Positions 25,063 to 32,614 of a stretch of DNA of 37,244 nucleotides are shown here, piece after piece. The stretch spans positions 1 to 37,244 of the forward strand of contig NZ_JACTAC010000029.1 of the NCBI RefSeq assembly GCF_014486675.1. The letters are read 5' to 3'. Origin of the DNA: Flavobacterium macrobrachii (GTDB taxonomy: Bacteria; Bacteroidota; Bacteroidia; Flavobacteriales; Flavobacteriaceae). Each line of letters starts with the position of its first letter. The stretch's first letter is position 1. A model generated the notes under the pieces. The model was not told the DNA's origin and ran no database searches. It saw nothing but the letters and a program-made list of their open reading frames with translations. A program made the position numbers and the translations under genes.

Positions 25063-26130
25063 ATGGCTCATAATATCAAACCTGGAGTAGCAACTGGCGA
25101 CCAAGTGCAAGAAATTTTTAACTATGCAAAACAAAAAGGATTTGCACTTCCTGCGGTTAACGTAATAGGTTCAAGCACAATTAATGGCGTTTTAGAAACT
25201 GCTGCTAAACTGAAAGCGCCAGTTATCATCCAGTTTTCAAATGGTGGCGCAGCTTACAATGCCGGCAAAGGTCTTTCAAACGATGGCCAAAAAGCAGCTA
25301 TCCTTGGTGGAATTGCTGGAGCAAAACACGTTCATACTTTAGCAGAAGCTTATGGCGCAACTGTAATTCTTCATACTGACCATTGCGCAAAAAATCTTTT
25401 ACCATGGATTGATGGTTTATTAGATGCTTCCGAAAAACATTTTGCCGAAACAGGAAAACCATTATTTTCTTCCCACATGATTGACTTATCAGAAGAACCA
25501 ATCGAAGAAAACATCGAAATCTGTAAAGAATATTTAGCTCGAATGAGCAAAATGGGAATGACTTTAGAAATCGAATTAGGAATTACAGGTGGCGAAGAAG
25601 ATGGCGTTGACAACTCAGACGTTGACAGTTCAAAACTATACACACAACCAGAAGAAGTAGCCTATGCTTATGAAGAACTAATGAAAGTTTCTCCTAAATT
25701 TAGTATTGCTGCTGCATTTGGAAACGTTCACGGTGTATACAAACCAGGAAACGTAAAACTAACACCAAAAATCTTGAAAAACTCTCAAGATTATGTTCAA
25801 AATAAATTCAACACAGGTCATAATCCGGTTGACTTTGTTTTCCACGGTGGTTCAGGTTCAACAATCGAAGAAATCAGAGAAGCAATAGGTTATGGCGTAA
25901 TCAAAATGAATATTGATACCGACTTACAATTTGCGTTCACCGAAGGAATTCGTGACTATATGACTTCAAAAATCGATTACCTAAAAACTCAAATTGGAAG
26001 TCCAGACGGTGATGATTCTCCTAACAAAAAACACTACGATCCAAGAAAATGGATACGCGAAGGCGAAATGACCTTCAACAAAAGATTAGAACAGGCATTT
26101 GCTGACTTAAATAACGTAAACACATTATAA
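25063..26130 (+). CDS. fbaA: Class II fructose-bisphosphate aldolase
   Basis: The 355-residue enzyme interconverts fructose 1,6-bisphosphate with dihydroxyacetone phosphate and glyceraldehyde 3-phosphate. Class II signs are the zinc ligands in ATVILHTDHCAKNLLPW, GNVHGVYKPGNVKL and FVFHGGSGSTIEEI, with KMNIDTDLQFAF for substrate phosphate binding and the acidic EIELGITGGEEDGVDNSDVD metal loop. The length matches the E. coli FbaA type (class IIa). It serves glycolysis and gluconeogenesis. It has its own -7 box, and accD follows 78 bases downstream on the same strand. Confidence 0.97.
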   Translation: MAHNIKPGVATGDQVQEIFNYAKQKGFALPAVNVIGSSTINGVLETAAKLKAPVIIQFSNGGAAYNAGKGLSNDGQKAAILGGIAGAKHVHTLAEAYGATVILHTDHCAKNLLPWIDGLLDASEKHFAETGKPLFSSHMIDLSEEPIEENIEICKEYLARMSKMGMTLEIELGITGGEEDGVDNSDVDSSKLYTQPEEVAYAYEELMKVSPKFSIAAAFGNVHGVYKPGNVKLTPKILKNSQDYVQNKFNTGHNPVDFVFHGGSGSTIEEIREAIGYGVIKMNIDTDLQFAFTEGIRDYMTSKIDYLKTQIGSPDGDDSPNKKHYDPRKWIREGEMTFNKRLEQAFADLNNVNTL

Positions 26131-26138
26131 AACTGTAT

Positions 26139-26203
26139 ATTGTAAATTGTATACTGTAACAAGAGTGAAACATTATACAATTTTACATTTTACATTATAC
26201 AAT
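26139..26203. repeat. Inverted and direct repeats between fbaA and accD
   Basis: attgtaaattgtata (26139-26153) and tatacaattttacat (26174-26188) form a stem of about 14 pairs, and acattatacaat occurs twice (26170-26181 and 26192-26203). The almost pure A/T composition and the repeats suggest a small decayed element or an intercistronic hairpin. Confidence 0.4.
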
Positions 26204-26208
26204 AAATC

Positions 26209-27063
26209 ATGGCTTGGTTTAAAAGAAAAGAAAAAGGTATTACTACCGCAACCGAAGATAAAAAAGACGTTCCAAAAGGTTTGTGGTACAAATCGCCAAC
26301 AGGAAAAATTATTGATACTGATGAATTAGCTCGTAACCTTTGGGTTAGCCCCGAAGATGATTTCCATGTTAGAATCGGCAGCAAAGAATATTTCGAAATC
26401 CTGTTCGACAATAACGAGTTCAAAGAACTAGATGCAAAAATGACATCCAAAGATCCTTTAAACTTCGTCGATACAAAAAAATATTCCGACCGTCTAAAAG
26501 ACGTTATCAACAAAACCGGTCTAAACGATGCTGTTAGAACTGGTGTTGGAAAATCAAAAGGAAAAGATTTAGTAGTTTGTTGTATGGATTTCGCCTTCAT
26601 CGGCGGTTCAATGGGTGCAGTTGTTGGAGAAAAAATTTCACGTGGAATTGACTACTCTATCAAAAACAACGTTCCTTTCGTAATGATTTCAAAATCAGGT
26701 GGAGCGAGAATGATGGAAGCGGCATTATCATTAATGCAATTGGCAAAAACTTCGGCAAAATTAGCTCAACTAGCCGAAGCAAAAATTCCATACATTTCAT
26801 TGTGTACTGATCCAACCACTGGTGGAACAACGGCTTCTTATGCAATGCTTGGTGATATTAATATTTCTGAACCTGGTGCTTTGATTGGTTTTGCTGGACC
26901 AAGAGTTGTTCGCGATACCACTGGAAAAGATTTACCAGAAGGTTTCCAAACCGCAGAATTCGTTTTGGATCATGGTTTCCTTGACTTCATTGCTCACAGA
27001 AAAGAGTTGAAAAACAAAATCAATCTATACATCGATTTAATTTTAAATCAAGAAATTAGATAA
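26209..27063 (+). CDS. accD: Acetyl-CoA carboxylase, carboxyltransferase subunit beta, without zinc ribbon cysteines
   Basis: The 284-residue protein is the beta half of the carboxyltransferase that moves CO2 from biotin to acetyl-CoA for fatty acid synthesis. The crotonase-like core is intact: [58 protein letters not shown] and [20 protein letters not shown]. The N-terminal zinc ribbon scaffold is recognisable ([20 protein letters not shown] then [12 protein letters not shown]) but all four zinc-binding cysteines of the E. coli protein are missing, with Ser29, Thr31, Ser47 and Asp50 at or near their places. This may be typical of Flavobacteria. A terminator follows the gene, 78 bases downstream of fbaA. 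Confidence 0.95.
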   Translation: MAWFKRKEKGITTATEDKKDVPKGLWYKSPTGKIIDTDELARNLWVSPEDDFHVRIGSKEYFEILFDNNEFKELDAKMTSKDPLNFVDTKKYSDRLKDVINKTGLNDAVRTGVGKSKGKDLVVCCMDFAFIGGSMGAVVGEKISRGIDYSIKNNVPFVMISKSGGARMMEAALSLMQLAKTSAKLAQLAEAKIPYISLCTDPTTGGTTASYAMLGDINISEPGALIGFAGPRVVRDTTGKDLPEGFQTAEFVLDHGFLDFIAHRKELKNKINLYIDLILNQEIR

Positions 27064-27086
27064 ATCAATATAAATCCCAATACACT

Positions 27087-27118
27087 AAAAAACACAAAGC
27101 GGTTGCTTTGTGTTTTTT
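27087..27118 (+). terminator. Terminator of accD
   Basis: AAAAACACAAAGC pairs with GCTTTGTGTTTTT around a ggtt loop, followed by a T-run. It lies 24 bases beyond the accD stop and between convergent genes, so it probably also ends the permease transcript. Confidence 0.85.
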
Positions 27119-27155
27119 GTTTGAATCAACAATAAAATTAAAATACAAATTCCAC

Positions 27156-28412
27156 CTACATCCCGCTTCTAATCGCCTCAACAGGATCAAGTTTAGAAGC
27201 CGAAATCGCAGGTAAAATCCCCGAAATCAATCCAATCACCGCAGCCAAACTAGTTCCCAAAAGTATATTTGAAAAACTAAGAATAAATTCAAAGTCAAGC
27301 ACATTAGTTAATATAACAGCAATAATCCATACCAACAACAAACCAATTGCACCACCAATAACACACAAAATTATCGCCTCAAAAAGAAACTGAAACAAAA
27401 TAAACTTATTCTTTGCACCCAACGATTTTTGGATCCCAATCAAATTGGTTCGCTCCTTCACCGAAACAAACATGATATTAGCAATTCCAAACCCACCAAC
27501 CAATAATGAAAACCCCGAAATAATCCATCCACCAACTTTCAAACTCCCAATAAAAGCCTGAATTTGGTCAGTAGCACCTTTAAGAATATTGACAAAAAAG
27601 TTATCAATTTGACCATATTTCAAACCTCGCTTTAAACGCAACTTCTGTTGAATTTCACCTTTAACATCTTCTAAATCAGCAGTCTCATTAGGTTTTATAA
27701 CAATAATTGGAGTAAACCAATTGCTATTCTCGCCAAACATAGTTCTTACTTTGTTCAAAGGAAGATAAACCGTAGTATCAGGATTAGAACCAAAACTAAT
27801 CATTCGCTCACCTACTTTCTTCAACACACCAATAACTACAAATCGCTGTCCATACAATCGAATTTCTTTATTAATCGGATTACTAGTGCCAAACAATCCT
27901 TCAGCAATCTCATGACCAATTACAATACAATTCCTCCCCGAATTTGACTCTTGTTCATTAAAAAAACGACCATCCTCAAATTCTAATTTTTCAATATCTA
28001 CAAATTCATACGTACACGGTTTCACGCTAACCAAACTAACCGTTTTCTCCTCAAACTTTACATTTTCATTACCCGTAAAATACTGAAAGCAAACGTTCTC
28101 AACACCATCTACATTGTTTTTAATAAAAGTATATTCTTCATAAGTCACATCAGGAAACTGATCCATCTTCCAATCAGGAACATCACTTGGACCAAAACAA
28201 TACTTAAACAAAAACATTGAACGATTGTCTAAACCGCTAATATCGCTTTGTATTTTTTTATCCAAAGAATCCACCGCGGCAAGTACCGCAATAATCGAGA
28301 AAATACCAATCGTTACACCAAGCAGAGAAAGCATGGTTCTTAATTTATTGTTCCGCAAAGCGTTCATAGCAAAAGCAAAACTTTCTCTAATTAATCGAAT
28401 ATAAAGCAGCAT
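27156..28412 (-). CDS. ABC transporter permease, MacB/FtsX type
   Basis: The 418-residue protein has a first membrane helix after MNALRNNKLRTMLSLLGV, TIGIFSIIAVLAAV, then a large extracytoplasmic MacB_PCD domain (about 45-270), and three C-terminal helices of the FtsX family (GGWIISGFSLLVGGFGIANI, SVKERTNLIGIQKSLGAK coupling segment, and ILPAISASKLDPVEAIRSGM). This architecture belongs to the mechanotransmission permeases (MacB, LolC/E-like) that pair with an ATPase and often a membrane-fusion protein. No ATPase gene is next to it in the window, so its partner must be encoded elsewhere. Substrate unknown: an efflux or lipoprotein role is possible. Confidence 0.92.
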   Translation of the reverse strand: MLLYIRLIRESFAFAMNALRNNKLRTMLSLLGVTIGIFSIIAVLAAVDSLDKKIQSDISGLDNRSMFLFKYCFGPSDVPDWKMDQFPDVTYEEYTFIKNNVDGVENVCFQYFTGNENVKFEEKTVSLVSVKPCTYEFVDIEKLEFEDGRFFNEQESNSGRNCIVIGHEIAEGLFGTSNPINKEIRLYGQRFVVIGVLKKVGERMISFGSNPDTTVYLPLNKVRTMFGENSNWFTPIIVIKPNETADLEDVKGEIQQKLRLKRGLKYGQIDNFFVNILKGATDQIQAFIGSLKVGGWIISGFSLLVGGFGIANIMFVSVKERTNLIGIQKSLGAKNKFILFQFLFEAIILCVIGGAIGLLLVWIIAVILTNVLDFEFILSFSNILLGTSLAAVIGLISGILPAISASKLDPVEAIRSGM

Positions 28413-28522
28413 CGGTGTCTTTTTTTGTGAATTGTAAATCTCTGTAAAATTTAGCTAATTAGCTAATCTTTTATCAATACTCTTATTGGTGTCAAAAAAT
28501 AAAATATTGTTACACTTCTTGT

Positions 28523-28553
28523 TTGAAATTTGGCGGTAAAAAAACTACTTTTG
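28523..28553 (+). promoter_or_regulatory. Promoter of purH
   Basis: TTG (28523-28525), a 20-base spacer and TACTTTTG (28546-28553) form a textbook Bacteroidota -33/-7 promoter. Transcription would start near 28560, 16 bases before the purH ATG. I saw no PurR-like operator. Confidence 0.7.
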
Positions 28554-28575
28554 TGCGCTTAAACACAACTACAAA

Positions 28576-30108
28576 ATGAGCACAACAAAAACAATCAAAT
28601 CAGCACTGATTTCTGTCTTTTCAAAAGAAGGTTTAGAACCAGTAGTTCGAAAACTACACCAACAAAATGTAACCATTTATTCTACCGGCGGAACCGAAGA
28701 ATTCATCAATAAACTTGGAATTCCAGTAGTTCCAGTTGAAGAAGTAACTTCATTCCCAGAAATCCTTGGAGGAAGAGTAAAAACATTACATCCTAAAATC
28801 TTTGGAGGAATACTAAACCGTCAAGATAATCCAACCGATATTGAACAAATGCGAGAATTTGAAATTCCACAAATCGATTTGGTTATTGTTGATTTATATC
28901 CTTTTGAAAAAACCGTTGCTTCAGGCGCAAGCGAAGCTGATATTATTGAAAAAATTGATATTGGTGGAATTTCATTAATTCGTGCAGCTGCCAAAAACTT
29001 CAAAGACACTGTTATCGTTGCATCGGTGAATGAATATGCTTATTTACTCGAATTGATTTCAACACAAAACGGTGATACAACGTTAGAACAAAGAAAAAAA
29101 TTGGCTACCAAAGCCTTCAATACGTCATCGCATTATGACGCGTCTATTTTTAATTATTTCAACCAAAATCAGGAAGAAACGGTTCTGAAAATTAGCGAAC
29201 AAAATGGTCAAGTACTTCGATATGGTGAAAATCCACATCAAAAAGGATTTTTCTTTGGTGATTTTGAGGCAATGTTTACCAAACTACACGGAAAAGAATT
29301 GTCATACAACAATTTATTAGACGTTGATGCAGCAGTAAATTTGATTTTAGAATTCAAAGAAAACGAACCAACATTTGCAATATTAAAACACAACAACGCT
29401 TGTGGATTAGCTACTAGAAGCACCATGAAAGAGGCTTATTTAACGGCATTGGCTTGCGATCCAACCTCAGCTTTTGGTGGCGTTTTAATTGCTAATGGAA
29501 ATATTGACGAAGCCACAGCAGCTGAAATCAATTCACTTTTTTGTGAAGTAGTAATCGCGCCAAGCTTTGACGAAAAAGCCATTGCTATTTTATCTGAAAA
29601 GAAAAACAGAATTATTTTAGTTCAAAATGATGTTGCTTTGCCTCAAACTAACGTGAGAACTTGTTTGAATGGTGTTTTAGTTCAAGAAAGAAACAACATC
29701 ACCGACAGTAAATCACAACTAAATTACGTTACTACTACTAAACCAACCGAGCAAGAAATAGAAGATTTATTATTTGCCTCAAAAATTTGTAAAAACACAA
29801 AGTCAAATACGATTGTTTTTGCAAAAAATAGTACATTGGTAGCATCGGGAACGGGACAAACATCTAGAGTTGACGCTTTAAAACAAGCTGTGGAAAAAGC
29901 AACAACTTTTGGATTTGATTTAAAAGGTGCAGTGATGGCAAGCGATGCTTTCTTTCCGTTTCCAGATTGTGTTGAACTAGCTCACAACGCTGGAATTACA
30001 GCTGTTATTCAACCTGGTGGTTCGATAAAAGATGAATTAAGCATAAATTTTTGCAACGAAAATAAAGTTGCAATGGTATTTACAGGAACACGTCATTTTA
30101 AACATTAA
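28576..30108 (+). CDS. purH: Bifunctional AICAR transformylase / IMP cyclohydrolase
   Basis: PurH carries out the last two steps of IMP synthesis: formylation of AICAR with 10-formyl-tetrahydrofolate, then ring closure. The 510-residue protein is full length. The N-terminal MGS-like cyclohydrolase domain (about 1-145) has ALISVFSKEGLEPVVRKL, STGGTEEFI and EVTSFPEILGGRVKTLHPKI; the C-terminal transformylase has LRYGENPHQKG, the catalytic K-H in ILKHNNACG, DPTSAFGGVL and the end VAMVFTGTRHFKH. The link to tetrahydrofolate fits with thyA and folA nearby only loosely. It has its own promoter, and mreB downstream has another. Confidence 0.97.
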   Translation: MSTTKTIKSALISVFSKEGLEPVVRKLHQQNVTIYSTGGTEEFINKLGIPVVPVEEVTSFPEILGGRVKTLHPKIFGGILNRQDNPTDIEQMREFEIPQIDLVIVDLYPFEKTVASGASEADIIEKIDIGGISLIRAAAKNFKDTVIVASVNEYAYLLELISTQNGDTTLEQRKKLATKAFNTSSHYDASIFNYFNQNQEETVLKISEQNGQVLRYGENPHQKGFFFGDFEAMFTKLHGKELSYNNLLDVDAAVNLILEFKENEPTFAILKHNNACGLATRSTMKEAYLTALACDPTSAFGGVLIANGNIDEATAAEINSLFCEVVIAPSFDEKAIAILSEKKNRIILVQNDVALPQTNVRTCLNGVLVQERNNITDSKSQLNYVTTTKPTEQEIEDLLFASKICKNTKSNTIVFAKNSTLVASGTGQTSRVDALKQAVEKATTFGFDLKGAVMASDAFFPFPDCVELAHNAGITAVIQPGGSIKDELSINFCNENKVAMVFTGTRHFKH

Positions 30109-30114
30109 TTTGTT

Positions 30115-30122
30115 TAACTTTG
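30115..30122 (+). promoter_or_regulatory. -7 box of the mreB operon
   Basis: TAACTTTG is a full match to TAnnTTTG, seven bases after the purH stop codon and 43 bases before the mreB ATG. No good -33 TTG is seen. It suggests the cell-shape operon starts here, possibly with read-through from purH, as no terminator separates them. Confidence 0.5.
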
Positions 30123-30165
30123 TGCGTTAAAAATTATATAAACGTTTTAAACCCAAAAAAACAGT

Positions 30166-31194
30166 ATGGGATTTTTTGATTTCATGACCGAGGATATCGC
30201 AATCGACCTTGGTACCGCAAACACTCTAATTATTCACAACGATAAAGTTGTAATTGATAGTCCGTCAATTGTAGCTCGGGATAGAATATCAGGAAAGATT
30301 ATTGCTGTTGGTAAAGAAGCCAACATGATGCAAGGTAAAACTCATGAAAACATAAAAACCATACGACCATTGAAAGATGGTGTTATTGCTGACTTTGATG
30401 CATCTGAAAAAATGATTTCAATGTTCATCAAAAGCATTCCAGCATTGAAGAAAAAGATGTTTACTCCTGCTCTACGCATGGTAGTTTGTATTCCATCGGG
30501 AATTACTGAAGTAGAAATGCGTGCAGTAAAAGAAAGCTGTGAACGTGTAAATGGTAAAGAAGTTTACTTAATCCACGAACCAATGGCTGCGGCAATTGGT
30601 ATTGGTATCGATATTATGCAACCCAAAGGAAACATGATTGTTGATATTGGTGGTGGAACAACCGAAATTGCAGTAATTGCATTAGGCGGAATTGTTTGTG
30701 ACAAATCAGTAAAAATTGCTGGTGATGTTTTCACTAACGATATTGTTTACTACATGAGAACGCAACACAATTTATTTGTTGGAGAAAGTACTGCTGAAAA
30801 AATCAAAATTACTATTGGTGCTGCTACTGATGATTTAGAAACTCCACCAGATGACATGTCAGTTCAAGGTAGAGATTTATTGACTGGAAAACCTAAACAA
30901 GTTGAAGTTTCTTATAGAGAAATAGCCAAAGCTTTAGACAAATCCATTCAACGTATTGAAGATGCTATCATGGAAACGTTATCGCAAACGCCACCAGAAT
31001 TAGCTGCCGATATTTATAACACAGGTATTTATCTTGCTGGTGGTGGATCGATGTTAAGAGGTTTAGACAAACGTATTTCACAAAAAACCGATTTACCTGT
31101 TTACATTGCCGAAGATCCGTTAAGAGCTGTTGTTCGTGGAACTGGAATGGCACTAAAAAACATACCAAAGTTTAGAAGTATACTTATAAAATAA
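30166..31194 (+). CDS. mreB: Rod shape-determining protein MreB
   Basis: MreB is the bacterial actin that forms membrane-bound filaments to guide cell elongation. The 342-residue protein has all actin-fold motifs: phosphate 1 (DIAIDLGTANTLI), connect 1 (HEPMAAAIGIGIDI), phosphate 2 (MIVDIGGGTTEIAVIALGG), the specific DLLTGKPKQVEV and the adenosine motif (GIYLAGGGSMLRGLDKRIS). Length is normal. It opens the operon mreB-mreC-mreD-mrdA-rodA, which encodes the complete elongasome core. Confidence 0.98.
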   Translation: MGFFDFMTEDIAIDLGTANTLIIHNDKVVIDSPSIVARDRISGKIIAVGKEANMMQGKTHENIKTIRPLKDGVIADFDASEKMISMFIKSIPALKKKMFTPALRMVVCIPSGITEVEMRAVKESCERVNGKEVYLIHEPMAAAIGIGIDIMQPKGNMIVDIGGGTTEIAVIALGGIVCDKSVKIAGDVFTNDIVYYMRTQHNLFVGESTAEKIKITIGAATDDLETPPDDMSVQGRDLLTGKPKQVEVSYREIAKALDKSIQRIEDAIMETLSQTPPELAADIYNTGIYLAGGGSMLRGLDKRISQKTDLPVYIAEDPLRAVVRGTGMALKNIPKFRSILIK

Positions 31195-31209
31195 ATACCA
31201 AATAAAACA

Positions 31210-31266
31210 CAAATTCCAAATTCCAAAAAATAATCTATTCCTATTTTTTTTGGGATTTGGAATTTG
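31210..31266 (+). repeat. Long inverted repeat between mreB and mreC
   Basis: caaattccaaattccaaaaa is followed, after a 10-20 base loop, by its near-inverse tttttttgggatttggaatttg, giving a stem of about 20 pairs with few mismatches. It lies inside the operon. It may protect the mreB message or reduce transcription into mreC; it may also be a dispersed element, since its arms are made of repeated AATTCC units. Confidence 0.55.
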
Positions 31267-31287
31267 AAATTTATAATTTTAAGACTT

Positions 31288-32115
31288 ATGCAACAAATTT
31301 TTAGCTTCCTATTTAAAAACAGTTATCGACTACTGTTTTTATTGCTATTAGTATTGTCGCTAGGTTTAACTATCCAATCACATTCCTATCATAAAAGTAA
31401 AGTAATTAGTTCGGCCAACTTCTTAACTGGTGGTATTTATCAAAAAGTGAATAACATCAACGAGTATTTCAATTTAAAATCACAAAATGATGAATTGGCT
31501 TTTGAAAATGCTCGACTGAAAGCATTGCTTTTTAATACAAAAGATTCAACAAAACTTCCTGAAATCGATACTATAAAAGGAGTAAAAAAGACCGATGTAA
31601 TTATTTCAAAAGTAATTCATAACTCTTACAGCAGACACGAAAATTACCTTACCATCCAAAACGGTTCAAAAGACGGAATCAAACAAGATATGGGCGTAAT
31701 CAACAGCGCAGGAATTATCGGGATTGTTGATGATGTTTCTCCGGGATATGCTACTGTTATCAGTATTTTGAACGTTAAATCGCAAATCAATGCTAAGCTT
31801 AAAAAGTCAAATCATTTTGGTTCCTTAGTTTGGAACGGAAAAAGTACTGGCTTTGTTCAACTTATTGACGTTCCGCGATTGGCTGGAGTTCGAAAAGGCG
31901 ATACCATTGTTACTGGTGGACAATCGCATATTTTTCCAGAGAATATTGGCATTGGAACCATTGAAAAAGTATATATCGAAGAAGAAACTAACTATTATGT
32001 AATAGATGTTAAACTCTTTAACGACATGACTAACTTAGGTTATGTTTATGTGATTAAAAACAAAGATCGAGAGGAAATCATTCAACTAGAAAGTAAAATT
32101 AAAAAAGATGAATAG
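31288..32115 (+). CDS. mreC: Rod shape-determining protein MreC
   Basis: The 275-residue protein has a short cytoplasmic N-terminus (MQQIFSFLFKNSYR), one transmembrane helix (LLFLLLLVLSLGLTI), a coiled coil (about 50-80), and the periplasmic beta-barrel pair of the MreC family (VIHNSYSRHENYLTIQNGSK, MGVINSAGIIGIVDDVSPGY, DTIVTGGQSHIFPENIGIG). It links MreB and the PBP2-RodA synthase across the membrane. I chose ATG 31288 over a TTG at 31264 because it gives the usual family N-terminus and avoids the hairpin. Its last eight bases overlap the start of mreD, so the two are translationally coupled. Confidence 0.94.
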   Translation: MQQIFSFLFKNSYRLLFLLLLVLSLGLTIQSHSYHKSKVISSANFLTGGIYQKVNNINEYFNLKSQNDELAFENARLKALLFNTKDSTKLPEIDTIKGVKKTDVIISKVIHNSYSRHENYLTIQNGSKDGIKQDMGVINSAGIIGIVDDVSPGYATVISILNVKSQINAKLKKSNHFGSLVWNGKSTGFVQLIDVPRLAGVRKGDTIVTGGQSHIFPENIGIGTIEKVYIEEETNYYVIDVKLFNDMTNLGYVYVIKNKDREEIIQLESKIKKDE

Positions 32116-32614
32116 CGCATTACTAATGAATATTGCCCGATTTATCTTGTTGCTGTTGGCACAAGTTTTAATTTTCAACCGAATGGATTTGTTTGGGTTT
32201 GTCAATCCGTTTCCTTATATTTTATTCATCATCCTTTATCCAGTAAACGGAAACAAAACAGGATTATTAGTTGCGAGTTTCTTTCTAGGATTAATTATGG
32301 ATATGTTTTGGAATTCAGGCGGAGTTCATGCTGCAGCTTGTTTAATTCTAGCCTATTTCAGACCTGCCATTTTTAAATTTTCTTTTGGATTGAGTTATGA
32401 ATACCAAACGGTAAAACTAAATGACTCCTTAACTCCTGAACGTTTTTCATTTATTTTAATTGCCGTTGTAATTCACCATTTTACCCTTTTCATACTTGAA
32501 ATTTTTAAACTAAGTTCCATTTTAGACATTTTGGTTCGAACTGTTTTAAGTACATTATTCACTATTATCACAAGCATTATTATCATTTATCTTATTAAAC
32601 CAAGTAAACGATGA
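32108..32614 (+). CDS. mreD: Rod shape-determining protein MreD
   Basis: The 168-residue product is a small integral membrane protein with five or six predicted helices (NIARFILLLLAQVLIF, GLLVASFFLGLIMDMFW, STLFTIITSIIIIYL). The motif FLGLIMDMFW followed by HAAAC fits MreD. MreD joins MreC and the PBP2-RodA complex. It overlaps mreC by eight bases and its stop overlaps the start of the PBP2 gene by four bases (ATGA). Sequence conservation of this family is low, so the call relies partly on position. Confidence 0.9.
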   Translation: MNSALLMNIARFILLLLAQVLIFNRMDLFGFVNPFPYILFIILYPVNGNKTGLLVASFFLGLIMDMFWNSGGVHAAACLILAYFRPAIFKFSFGLSYEYQTVKLNDSLTPERFSFILIAVVIHHFTLFILEIFKLSSILDILVRTVLSTLFTIITSIIIIYLIKPSKR

